From the NCBI RefSeq assembly GCF_028596025.1, contig NZ_CP117167.1, positions 4,650,001 to 4,714,000 on the forward strand: a stretch of DNA of 64,000 nucleotides. Direction: 5' to 3'. The notes below the pieces were generated by a model. The model ran no database searches. It had not been told where the DNA came from and saw only the letters and a program-made list of their open reading frames with translations. Numbering within the stretch: the first letter of the stretch is position 1; each line of letters opens with the position of its first letter. The position numbers and the translations under genes are program-made. The DNA is from Mucilaginibacter jinjuensis. GTDB lineage: Bacteria > Bacteroidota > Bacteroidia > Sphingobacteriales > Sphingobacteriaceae. Shown in pieces: positions 16,230 to 24,469 of this stretch.

Positions 16230-16964
16230 ATGGATAGTAAACAATTGGCATTAATTACCGGCGTAGGTAAAGAAACAGGAATAGGCTTCGAAACCGCCAG
16301 GCAACTCGCAGACTTGGGTTACAAAGTGATCATCACTTCGCGAAAACAGGAGATTGCTGAGCAACTCGCAAATATTTTAATTAATGAAGGACTGGATGTT
16401 GTGCCTATGGCATTAGATGTAACTGAAGAAACAGCAGTACAGGCAATTACCCGGCAGATTGAAAAGCAGTTTGGCAGATTGGATGTACTGATTAATAACG
16501 CCACCCTGTTTCCCGATCAATACAATACAGTAGATGTAGCGCTTAACGACATCAGGAACGTGCTGGAAAGTAACTTTATTGGCGCATGGAGTACCATTAA
16601 ATACCTTACGCCATTATTAAGAAAAAGCGCGCATGCAAGGATTGTTAACGTATCATCGGGTTCGGGTTCTTTTGGTGGCGAAGGTTATAGCCTTACTAAT
16701 CCGTGGCGGGATGTGATCTCGGTTTACAGTATTTCTAAAGCGGCCCTCAACGCCTTAACACTCAAGGCTGCCCTCGATTTAAAAAACGATAATATCCTTG
16801 TAAATGCAGCTACGCCGGGGATAACAGCAACCCATGAAGTTTTAGCTAATTTTGGCGGTAGACCGGTAAGCGAGGGAGCGGCAAGCATTGTTTTTGCAGC
16901 AACTTTGCCTAAAGGTGGGCCAACCGGTCAGTTTTTTAAAGACGGTAAGGTGGTCGCCTGGTAA
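16230..16964 (+). CDS. SDR family NAD(P)-dependent oxidoreductase
   Basis: 244 residues, a classical short-chain dehydrogenase. Visible are the nucleotide-binding glycines TGVGKETGIG (residues 10-19), a NNAT motif replacing the usual NNAG, the catalytic Ser in VSSGSGS and the Tyr166-x3-Lys170 pair in YSISK. The substrate is unknown. It is followed 21 bp later by a TetR-family gene, and a TetR-type palindrome covers its promoter, so it is probably induced by a small molecule that it then reduces or oxidises. That regulatory reading is inference. Confidence 0.92.
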   Translation: MDSKQLALITGVGKETGIGFETARQLADLGYKVIITSRKQEIAEQLANILINEGLDVVPMALDVTEETAVQAITRQIEKQFGRLDVLINNATLFPDQYNTVDVALNDIRNVLESNFIGAWSTIKYLTPLLRKSAHARIVNVSSGSGSFGGEGYSLTNPWRDVISVYSISKAALNALTLKAALDLKNDNILVNAATPGITATHEVLANFGGRPVSEGAASIVFAATLPKGGPTGQFFKDGKVVAW

Positions 16965-16985
16965 TTGAAACTTAATTCTTTTGTA

Positions 16986-17588
16986 ATGACATTTATTCCC
17001 AGATCAGCAGAAACACGTCAGCGCATCGTGAAGGCCACTGCCGAAGTATTCAATAAAAAAGGTGTTTCGGGTACTTCTATTAAAGATCTTGAAACAGCAA
17101 CCGGCATGACCAGGGGAAGTATCTACGGCAACTTCGAAAACAAAGACTCCCTGACGGTTGCCGTGTTTGACTTCAATGCTGAATTAAAGCGCACTTTACT
17201 CAATAATGAAGCTGGCCGGCATCAGCGATTTAAGGATAAACTGTTAGCCCATGTGCTACTTCATCTGCCATCGGCCAAAACACCGTTTACCCCAGGTGGA
17301 TGCCCTTTCATGAACACAACTATCGAAGCCGATGACACCAATGAGTTATTGAGGGACAAAGCCGGAAAAGGCCTTAATTTGTGGACTAACGATATAATAG
17401 CAATTATTGAACAAGGCATTAAAGCAAAAGAATTTAAGCCTGAAACCGACGCAGCAGGCACGGCTATTCATATTATTTCTCTCATTGAGGGCGCTTCCCT
17501 GTTTGCCAGATCTACCCAAAACATGGAGTATGTAAACCGCCTATTAGATCTGGCAAAAAAGGTGATTAATGACATTAGTTTGTCTTGA
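16986..17588 (+). CDS. TetR/AcrR family transcriptional regulator
   Basis: 200 residues from the ATG at 16986. The N-terminal HTH spans residues ~8-55 (RQRIVKATAEVFNKKGVSG, then TGMTRGSIYGNFENKDSL, the standard recognition helix). The C-terminal ligand domain carries GGCPFMNTTIEADD, typical of the LmrA/YxaF-like subgroup. A TTG directly after the SDR stop (16965) would add seven residues; the ATG is preferred. It forms a two-gene operon with the SDR and probably represses it through the palindrome at 16187-16204. Confidence 0.93.
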   Translation: MTFIPRSAETRQRIVKATAEVFNKKGVSGTSIKDLETATGMTRGSIYGNFENKDSLTVAVFDFNAELKRTLLNNEAGRHQRFKDKLLAHVLLHLPSAKTPFTPGGCPFMNTTIEADDTNELLRDKAGKGLNLWTNDIIAIIEQGIKAKEFKPETDAAGTAIHIISLIEGASLFARSTQNMEYVNRLLDLAKKVINDISLS

Positions 17589-17625
17589 TATCTTCTCCGC
17601 TTTAGCAATCATAAAACAGCCCTTT

Positions 17626-17719
17626 TTGTCCGTGCAGGGTCTTTTGTAAAGGACCCTGCATTGCTTAACAAACCTGCCTACGTGCTCAGGGTCCTCTGCG
17701 AGAGCCCCTGCGGGGACAA
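17626..17719. repeat. Dispersed structured repeat, copy 3
   Basis: A 94-bp element, about 88% identical to 9781-9873. Several differences improve pairing: the ends (TTGTCC with GGACAA, GCAGGG with CCCTGC) and both inner hairpins are better matched than in copy 1. It lies just before the terminator of the SDR/TetR operon. Confidence 0.75.
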
Positions 17720-17720
17720 G

Positions 17721-17758
17721 AAAAAGCCCTTTCAATGATAAGTTGAAAAGGCTTTTTT
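17721..17758. terminator. Intrinsic terminator of the SDR/TetR operon
   Basis: Stem AAAAAGCCCTTTCAA / TTGAAAAGGCTTTTT with one internal mismatch, ending in a T run. It is nearly the same hairpin as 14436-14475. Confidence 0.75.
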
Positions 17759-17876
17759 GCTAAATGAGGTTACAGTGCCTTAATAAGCATAAAACACCTG
17801 CATTTTATATTAAATATTTGATTTTCAATTCAATACATTTATTATTATTTTAGTGCCGGATAAAACAATATCAAAC

Positions 17877-18062
17877 ATGATTACTTTAAATGAATCGGGT
17901 GAGGATTTAGGAGATAAAAACACACCTGTAAAAAAAGCATGGCTGACTCCAGATGTTGAAATGATCAATACGGACGATATTGAATCCGGACAGACTCACC
18001 ACGTAGAGGGCATATATAACAAGGCAGGGTCAACACCAGCATTTACCCATTTTGTTAGTTAA
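17877..18062 (+). CDS. Small orphan peptide, RiPP precursor-like
   Basis: 61 residues from the ATG at 17877 (a GTG at 17853 would add eight). The N-terminal part is acidic; the middle reads KKAWLTPDVEMINTDDIESG and the C-terminal 23 residues are rich in His, Thr and Gly (QTHHVEGIYNKAG). The W-x2-P-x-V pattern resembles the Y-x2-P-x-L leader motif recognised in lasso-peptide precursors, and an acidic residue seven positions after ESG's Gly could close a ring, but the conserved Thr at the leader's penultimate position is absent and no maturation enzyme is encoded nearby. Such short KK-W-P proteins are common and uncharacterised in Bacteroidota. Function is unknown. Confidence 0.5.
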   Translation: MITLNESGEDLGDKNTPVKKAWLTPDVEMINTDDIESGQTHHVEGIYNKAGSTPAFTHFVS

Positions 18063-18077
18063 TCGGGTAAAATCAAA

Positions 18078-18105
18078 AGCCCTTCCGAGAATATCGAAAG
18101 GGCTT
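18078..18105. terminator. Intrinsic terminator between convergent genes
   Basis: Stem AAGCCCTT / AAGGGCTT with an inner GA/TC pair, between the small peptide gene and the convergent GH29 gene. The T run is weak. Confidence 0.65.
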
Positions 18106-18125
18106 CCTATTATCTACTAATATTT

Positions 18126-19703
18126 TTACACCAAATCCCTGCCAAATATCTTCAACACACAAGCATGCTCACTTGGCTTTTGGTTGGGTAGGTTGACTTT
18201 TAAGCCTTCTGCTCCCCTATCGAACTTCACTTTGCCGAAGCCCAAGAGTTCAACATGGTCTATGCTGCCAATCTTTTGCCCGGTGGTGGTTGATAGCGCA
18301 TTTATAGTTACCTCGCCATTTGGCGGCCAACCCATAAAAAAGGCGTACAGGTTGCCGTGTTTGGTGGTAAACCTAACATCTTCATAAGTAAAAGCCTTGC
18401 GGTTTTGCTCATTAAATTGTTCTGCCGAATTTGTTCCATTGGCATCTTTGGTTACCTGTGTTTTTGGCCCGGTACCAAATATTTTCCAGGGGCGGGTGCT
18501 GTAAATGGCTTCGCTGTTGGTGGCCATCCATTTGGTTATGCCGTCAAGGATTACCAGTTCGTCGCTATCTAGCATACCGCTTGCGGGTAGCGGGAAGTTG
18601 AGCATCAGGTTACCGTTACGGCTCACAATATCAACCAGCATATCCACAACCGTCTTGGCCGATTTATAATGGCCAACGGTTTCGCGGTTGTAATGCCAGT
18701 CGCCAATACAGGTGTCGGTTTGCCACGGGCGGGGCCAGATGTTATCAACCACGCCACGCTCTACCTCAAACACACAGGTTCCTACTTCCGAGTCCTGCGG
18801 GCGTTTGCTGGTGTAACAGGCTTGCGTTTTGCCGCCATGTATAGCCGCGCTTTTATTATACAGATGTGCCAGCACACTTAAACCATGCTCTTCAAACGGG
18901 ATATGGCCATCGTTATAAATCATATCCGGCTCGTATTTATCAATCAGGTCGAACATGCGTTCCACCCATTTCTTTTTCCATGCTTCAGAAATGCCATCCT
19001 CGTTCCAGGGCAGGTCGGTATAGATCTTTTCCGAATCGCCGTACATATCGGCAAAGGTGGGGTTTGCACCATCATAAGGCACACCTGCTAAGGGCCCGGT
19101 TTTATCACTACCCTTACTTACCGAAAACCATTTAGGCGAAATCCAAAGATGGTCGCTAATGCCAAACCGCAGGTCGTGCTTTTTGGCAGCAGCGCGGAAC
19201 AAGCCGACTATGTCTTTCTTCGGACCCATGTTTACCGAGTTCCACCGGTTATCTTTCGAGTTCCACAGGTCGAAGTTATCGTGGTGCGTACCCATACTCA
19301 TAAAGTATTTGGCACCTGCTTTTTTGTATAAGCCTACCAGGTAATCAGGGTCAAACTTCTCAGCCTTCCAAAGCGGAATAGTGTCCTTATAACCAAATTT
19401 CGATTGCGGCCCATAAGTTTTAACGTGATAATCATACTGCTTTTCGCCCTGGATGTACATCCGGCGCGCATACCAATCACCGGCCTCAATGGCCGACTGT
19501 GGCCCCCAGTGTGCCCAGATGCCAAACTTGGCATCCTGAAACCACTCAGGGATCTCATAAGCTTTCAATGATTCCCTCGTTCCCTGAAAAGGACCGGGAG
19601 CCAAAATTGATTTTACACCCTGTTTAGCATAAGCCGGTGCAAATTTCAGCGCCGGATAAGCCAGGGCAAGGGTTTTAATTACGCTTCTTCTCGATACAGG
19701 CAT
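18126..19703 (-). CDS. Alpha-L-fucosidase, GH29
   Basis: 525 residues. The N-terminus (SRRSVIKTLALAYPA) resembles a twin-arginine signal peptide, pointing to periplasmic export. The GH29 barrel is recognised by FGIWAHWGPQSAIEAGDWYARRMY, GTHHDNFDLWNS, and the nucleophile segment MIYNDG with Asp265. The enzyme removes terminal alpha-L-fucose. It is the last gene of the GH3-GH31-GH29 operon (its start follows the GH31 stop by 2 bp) within the glycan locus, where fucose would be an outer decoration. The linkage and natural substrate are not readable from sequence. Confidence 0.92.
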   Translation of the reverse strand: MPVSRRSVIKTLALAYPALKFAPAYAKQGVKSILAPGPFQGTRESLKAYEIPEWFQDAKFGIWAHWGPQSAIEAGDWYARRMYIQGEKQYDYHVKTYGPQSKFGYKDTIPLWKAEKFDPDYLVGLYKKAGAKYFMSMGTHHDNFDLWNSKDNRWNSVNMGPKKDIVGLFRAAAKKHDLRFGISDHLWISPKWFSVSKGSDKTGPLAGVPYDGANPTFADMYGDSEKIYTDLPWNEDGISEAWKKKWVERMFDLIDKYEPDMIYNDGHIPFEEHGLSVLAHLYNKSAAIHGGKTQACYTSKRPQDSEVGTCVFEVERGVVDNIWPRPWQTDTCIGDWHYNRETVGHYKSAKTVVDMLVDIVSRNGNLMLNFPLPASGMLDSDELVILDGITKWMATNSEAIYSTRPWKIFGTGPKTQVTKDANGTNSAEQFNEQNRKAFTYEDVRFTTKHGNLYAFFMGWPPNGEVTINALSTTTGQKIGSIDHVELLGFGKVKFDRGAEGLKVNLPNQKPSEHACVLKIFGRDLV

Positions 19704-19705
19704 AC

Positions 19706-22108
19706 TTATAATTTTACGGTTACTGCGCTGCCGCTGTATTTAAACGTTTTGTCGAAATGATCGGCCGGAACTGAATCGGCACCATGAGCGCCGTTAACCA
19801 CTACTACATTAAAAGTACGTTGTTTTAACATACCCGGGAAACTACCTTTAACATTTGATATGGTTAACTGGCGACTTTGATCGTTCCATGTAATGTTAAA
19901 CGTTGCAAACTGACCTTTTTCGTAACCGTAAGTATCGTTAGCATCCTCATAAACCTGAAACTGACCATTAGCCCCCGGGTAAATGCGCAGCTCAATTACA
20001 CTCGATGGTTTTTCGGTAGCGTATTGCACCACCGGACCCATTGGTACTATCGAACCTGCTTTTACATATAAAGGCATGGTTTCAATCGGTACGTCCTGGT
20101 TTAAAGTCTGGCCGCCCTCGTATTTTTTGCCGGTCCAGAAATCGTACCAGGTAGCTGCTTTAGGCAAGTAAACCTCGCGGGTATGTTTGCCCGCTGCTAC
20201 GTTAGTGCCGGTATATAATTGCTCGGTTACCGGGTTAACCATAAAGGCAGGGCCAAACATATACTGATCAGGGATGCTGTAAACCTTGCTATCATTCCTG
20301 AAATCGAAAGCCATCGAACGCATAATGGTATAGTTATCCTGCGTTACGCGGCCTGCAAGAGAGTAAATGTACGGCAGCAAACGATACCTTAATTTATCGT
20401 ATTTAATCAGGATATCGCGCGTTCTTTCATCCCAGTTGTTGGAGAAGATGGCTCGCTCGCCCTTACCGTGGATGCGGAAGATCGGCGAGAATGTACCGAA
20501 TTGGAACCAACGGGTAAATAACTCGCGGAATTCTGGTTTCGACCAATCCGGTGCACCCCAGTTCAAATGGTAACCGCCGATATCTGAAGTCCAATAAGGG
20601 ATACCCGATACACAGGCATTGATACCCTGCGGAACCTGCGATTTAAAGGCTGCAAACGTACAACTTATATCAGACGACCATAGTGTTGCTGCATTGCGTT
20701 GCTCACCCGCAAATGATTGCCTGATCAAAAAGAAGGCACGCTTGTTCGCGATATCTCTTCTCCATCCTTTATAAATCCCTTTTGAATGTTCCAGTGAATA
20801 AGTATTGAAATAGTTGATGCCTTTACCGACTGAGAAATTGGCTTTGCGGCGTTCGTCTAACAAAGTACCGTTGTCAGGCTCGCACTGGTCAACCCACCAG
20901 GCATCCCAGCCATAACGTTTAATGAGGCTGTCGCGGGCCTGGTCCCAATATAGCTCGCGGGCTTTAGGGTTGTGGGCATCGTAATAAGTATCGAAGGTAT
21001 GGGTAACCACGTTATCCCAGGTAATGCTGGTTAGGCCGCCCATTTTATCAAGCGCGTCATAGTTAGGCGTGCCCTTACCAAATACTGGCCATATCGAGAT
21101 CATGGCATGGATATTGGCCTGATGTAATTCATCAACCAAAGCTTTGGGGTTAGGGTAACGCTCAGGCTTCATTACATGCGAGCCGATTGGCAACGGATCC
21201 CAGTAATACCAATCCTGCACAATAACATCGACAGGGATATTGGCGTTGCGGTAATTATTTTTCACACCGATAATTTCCTGTTGACTCAAATACCTGTCCT
21301 GCGACTGGAACAACCCGAACGACCATTTTGGGTACATTGGCGCTTTGCCTGTAGCGATGCGGTATAAATCGATAATATGATCGAAAGATGGACCGTAGAA
21401 GAAATAATAATCAACTTGTTTACCACTTTCAGATACGTATTTAAATTGTGTGTTATCAGCCTCGGCACCAAAGAAGTTAGAGGCCGAATAGTTATCCCAC
21501 ATCAAACCATAACCTTTGGTTGAAAGTAAAACCGGGATGGCGCCGGTCATATACTTAATGGCCATATCCTGGTTGCGGCCTTTGTAGTTGATAGATAATG
21601 AATCTGTAGGGTGACAGCCCAGCCCAAACAAACCTTCATCGGCAGACGAGTTAAATGAAGTGCTGATGCTATAGGTATCGATGCCCGCAACAGTTTGGGC
21701 ATGCATTTCTTTGTTATCCTTTTCACTTTCAGATGTGATTACTTTACCCGCTGTGGTGAGGTAAGTAATGGCGTTGGTTTTACGGTTAACGCTGATCCAA
21801 AGCTTACTGGTTTTCAGCACAATGTTTTCATTAGCTTCCGCAACAGTAAAATTCACTTTAGCATTAAAAGGATTGTTAACCACCAATGAATTAAATGGGG
21901 CGAACGAACTGAGCGCGGTATACTTTACCTGCACAATATCACTGCTGCAAACCTTAATTTTGAGGAGGCCTTTATCAAGCTTAAAGGTTACCCCATCTGC
22001 TTGCTGGGTGTATGATTTTACTGCGGCTATGCTATGCTGTGCAAACATCATTGTGGCAATTACAACAGCGCATAGGCCTTTAGCATTCTTTTTAAAAAGG
22101 TTAAACAT
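19706..22108 (-). CDS. GH31 glycosidase, alpha-xylosidase type
   Basis: 800 residues with a signal peptide (about 1-28, ending IAA). GH31 features are VIVQDWYYWDPLP, the nucleophile motif WWVDQCEPDN with Asp407, and the region FRIHGKGERA that precedes the acid/base area. The DWYYW and WWVDQCEPD forms are those of bacterial alpha-xylosidases rather than alpha-glucosidases, supporting removal of alpha-1,6-xylose from xyloglucan oligosaccharides; an alpha-glucosidase is the alternative. It is the middle gene of a three-gene operon, 16 bp after the GH3 stop. Confidence 0.9.
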   Translation of the reverse strand: MFNLFKKNAKGLCAVVIATMMFAQHSIAAVKSYTQQADGVTFKLDKGLLKIKVCSSDIVQVKYTALSSFAPFNSLVVNNPFNAKVNFTVAEANENIVLKTSKLWISVNRKTNAITYLTTAGKVITSESEKDNKEMHAQTVAGIDTYSISTSFNSSADEGLFGLGCHPTDSLSINYKGRNQDMAIKYMTGAIPVLLSTKGYGLMWDNYSASNFFGAEADNTQFKYVSESGKQVDYYFFYGPSFDHIIDLYRIATGKAPMYPKWSFGLFQSQDRYLSQQEIIGVKNNYRNANIPVDVIVQDWYYWDPLPIGSHVMKPERYPNPKALVDELHQANIHAMISIWPVFGKGTPNYDALDKMGGLTSITWDNVVTHTFDTYYDAHNPKARELYWDQARDSLIKRYGWDAWWVDQCEPDNGTLLDERRKANFSVGKGINYFNTYSLEHSKGIYKGWRRDIANKRAFFLIRQSFAGEQRNAATLWSSDISCTFAAFKSQVPQGINACVSGIPYWTSDIGGYHLNWGAPDWSKPEFRELFTRWFQFGTFSPIFRIHGKGERAIFSNNWDERTRDILIKYDKLRYRLLPYIYSLAGRVTQDNYTIMRSMAFDFRNDSKVYSIPDQYMFGPAFMVNPVTEQLYTGTNVAAGKHTREVYLPKAATWYDFWTGKKYEGGQTLNQDVPIETMPLYVKAGSIVPMGPVVQYATEKPSSVIELRIYPGANGQFQVYEDANDTYGYEKGQFATFNITWNDQSRQLTISNVKGSFPGMLKQRTFNVVVVNGAHGADSVPADHFDKTFKYSGSAVTVKL

Positions 22109-22124
22109 TGGCTTTATGTATTTA

Positions 22125-24296
22125 TTAATTTTTAATCTCGATTACTTTTGTCTCTTTTATATCTGCTGATGAACTGCCGACCATCAATTCGACGGGCTCA
22201 TTCTCAACCACAAATTTGTTTTTACCCGTATTCCAGTATGCTAGGTCTGCTCCCGCTATTTTAAGTTGAACGGTTTTCTTTTCGCCTGCTTTCAGGGTAA
22301 TCCGTTTGAAGGCTTTTAATTCTTTGATCGGTCGTTCTACTTTCGATTTCAGGTACTTTACGTAAAGCTGCACTACCTCGTCGCCTTCGTGTGCACCGGT
22401 ATTACTTATATCGATACTTACGGTTAAACTGTCCTTAGCATTTAGTTTGTTTGTCGATTGCAGGTTACCATACTGAAATGTGGTATAGCTTAATCCATAA
22501 CCAAAGGGATACAGTGGCGTATCTTTCAAATACATGTAAGTGCGGCCATACCTGATGTTGTAATCCATCATCGGCGGCAATTGATCGAGCGATTTTGGCC
22601 AGGTTTGTACCAGCCGGCCGCCGGGATTTACATCGCCGTAAATAACATCGGCCAAAGCATTGCCCAACTCCTGGCTGCAATGGGTGATATGTAGGATAGC
22701 AGGGATGTTTTCTTGTTCCCAGTTAATAGCATAAGGAAAACTGCTCACCAGTACCATTACAATGTGTGGGTTTACAGCATGCAATTTCTTAATCAGATCT
22801 TCCTGTAATGAATCGAGCGAGATACTTTCGCGGTCAACTGCTTCGCGGCCTTCGGTTGGGCCATCTACTTTTTTCCAACCCAGATTTCCGGATGGATTGT
22901 TGCCTACGCATACAATCACCACATCGGCTGATTTTGCCATACTAACCGCAACGGCGTTATCAGTTGTATGGATCACATTAACCTGACTGGATACTTTATT
23001 CTTAATCCCCTCCAGCGGACTAACGCTATAAGGCGGTGTACCACTATACCAATCCTGCAACACCTCGGCCGAGCGCGGGCCTACGATGGCAACCGTGCCT
23101 GCCTTATTTTTATCGAGTGGTAAAAAATTGTTCTCGTTCTTTAACAACACAATTGATTTTTGGGTGATCAACCTGGCAAAGTCACGATGCTCGCTGCTCA
23201 GCCATGGCTCCGGTCCATCTTTTATAGATGAGTATGGATTCATCTCCGGTGGATCCAGCTGCCCCAGTTTTATCATCACCCGGAATACTCCGCGAAGATT
23301 TTGATCGATCTCGGCTTCTGTAATTAGCTTTTTATCCAGCGCCCCTTTTACACCTGCTTTGTAAGTATCCAGGAATTGGTTGATGCCGGCCTTAATACAA
23401 TCTGCCGCTATTTCTTCGGGTGTTGCGGCGTAGTGATGCGCTGTGAATAATAATTTATAAGCGCCGCCGTCTGTGCAAATAATACCATTTTCGCCCCACT
23501 GGTCAATGGTAATTCTTCTGAGCATCGGGTTCACCGCCTGTGGTATGCCGTTTACCTTATTGTATGATGCCATGTATGCCCGCGAACCACCCTGCACAAT
23601 GCCTTTATGGAAGGTATATCCATAATACTCGTTAAATAAACGGTCATCAAACACAGAGTTACTGCTATCGCGACTGTTCTCGTTACTATTAGCCAAAAAG
23701 TGTTTCATCAATGCAGCGGTTTCCCAGTATTTGGAGTTGTTGCCCTGCAAGCCTTTAATATAGCTTACCACCATGGTAGCGTTAAATACCGCATCTTCGC
23801 CGTAGCTTTCTTCGGTACGGCCCCAGCGTGGGTCGCGGCCCAAATCGGCATTGGGCGCACGCACTACCAGGCCGCCTTTATGATATTTTGCTGATTGGAA
23901 AATGTATCGTGTCTCTTTGGCCTCGATGGCTGCAGCCTGCTGCAATAGCTCCGGGCTCCAGGTTTCGGCCAAACCTATACTTTGTGGGAATATAGTTGTA
24001 GGCACAGGCGTTTTGCCGCCCCAATTGCCAATTACACCCATTGATAAACCGTGCAGTCCTTCTACATGGCCTGTGCCTTTGATACCTAAGCGCTCGACAG
24101 TTGGGTTGGTACCCAAACAGTTGATCTTTTCTTCCGTATTTAATAATGAAAGCAAGTTGGTGATCCTGTCCTCAACCGGCAGTTCCGGGTTTTGAAACGG
24201 GTAGCGATATTGCGCAGATGCAACCTGCCCAACGGCAAGCAACAGCAGGCAACACGCCTTTGTAAACGTTAGCTTAAATAGTTTTTGAAGTGGCAT
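22125..24296 (-). CDS. Beta-glucosidase-type glycosidase, GH3
   Basis: 723 residues with a signal peptide ending VASA (about residues 1-28). The GH3 barrel holds GTGHVEGLHGL and the nucleophile segment IICTDGGA with Asp276 (more often SDW or TDG in the family). The second alpha/beta-sandwich domain includes VAIVGPRSAEV, and a fibronectin type III-like domain ends the protein. Specificity could be beta-glucosidase or beta-xylosidase; the neighbouring xylosidase-type GH31 favours beta-glucosidase on the xyloglucan backbone. It is the first gene of the GH3-GH31-GH29 operon, with a motif shared with the susC promoter about 90-120 bp upstream. Confidence 0.9.
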   Translation of the reverse strand: MPLQKLFKLTFTKACCLLLLAVGQVASAQYRYPFQNPELPVEDRITNLLSLLNTEEKINCLGTNPTVERLGIKGTGHVEGLHGLSMGVIGNWGGKTPVPTTIFPQSIGLAETWSPELLQQAAAIEAKETRYIFQSAKYHKGGLVVRAPNADLGRDPRWGRTEESYGEDAVFNATMVVSYIKGLQGNNSKYWETAALMKHFLANSNENSRDSSNSVFDDRLFNEYYGYTFHKGIVQGGSRAYMASYNKVNGIPQAVNPMLRRITIDQWGENGIICTDGGAYKLLFTAHHYAATPEEIAADCIKAGINQFLDTYKAGVKGALDKKLITEAEIDQNLRGVFRVMIKLGQLDPPEMNPYSSIKDGPEPWLSSEHRDFARLITQKSIVLLKNENNFLPLDKNKAGTVAIVGPRSAEVLQDWYSGTPPYSVSPLEGIKNKVSSQVNVIHTTDNAVAVSMAKSADVVIVCVGNNPSGNLGWKKVDGPTEGREAVDRESISLDSLQEDLIKKLHAVNPHIVMVLVSSFPYAINWEQENIPAILHITHCSQELGNALADVIYGDVNPGGRLVQTWPKSLDQLPPMMDYNIRYGRTYMYLKDTPLYPFGYGLSYTTFQYGNLQSTNKLNAKDSLTVSIDISNTGAHEGDEVVQLYVKYLKSKVERPIKELKAFKRITLKAGEKKTVQLKIAGADLAYWNTGKNKFVVENEPVELMVGSSSADIKETKVIEIKN

Positions 24297-24387
24297 TATA
24301 ATAAGTGCAATAGAATGTTTACAAACGTTAAAACATACTCTTTACCGTAAAACTATCATTAATGGCAACTGTGTCGCTATCACAAAG

Positions 24388-24413
24388 GTTAAATTCTATG
24401 CAATAAATGTTAA
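24388..24413 (-). promoter_or_regulatory. Putative HTCS binding site, GH3 operon
   Basis: On the plus strand two GTTAA half-sites (24388-24392 and 24409-24413) lie 21 bp apart with TATGCAATAAAT between. It matches the susC-upstream site at 36202-36227 in 22 of 26 positions. Direct repeats two helical turns apart suit an AraC-type output domain. Confidence 0.65.
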
Positions 24414-24469
24414 ACGAGTACCATATACAACCATTACGTTTATTATCAAGCTATTAGCTGGTATATAAT

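Noticed and set aside
17589..20000. Search for lasso or lanthipeptide maturation genes beside the small peptide
   Set aside because: The flanking genes are TetR and GH29; nothing resembling a protease, cyclase or transporter for peptides is encoded.
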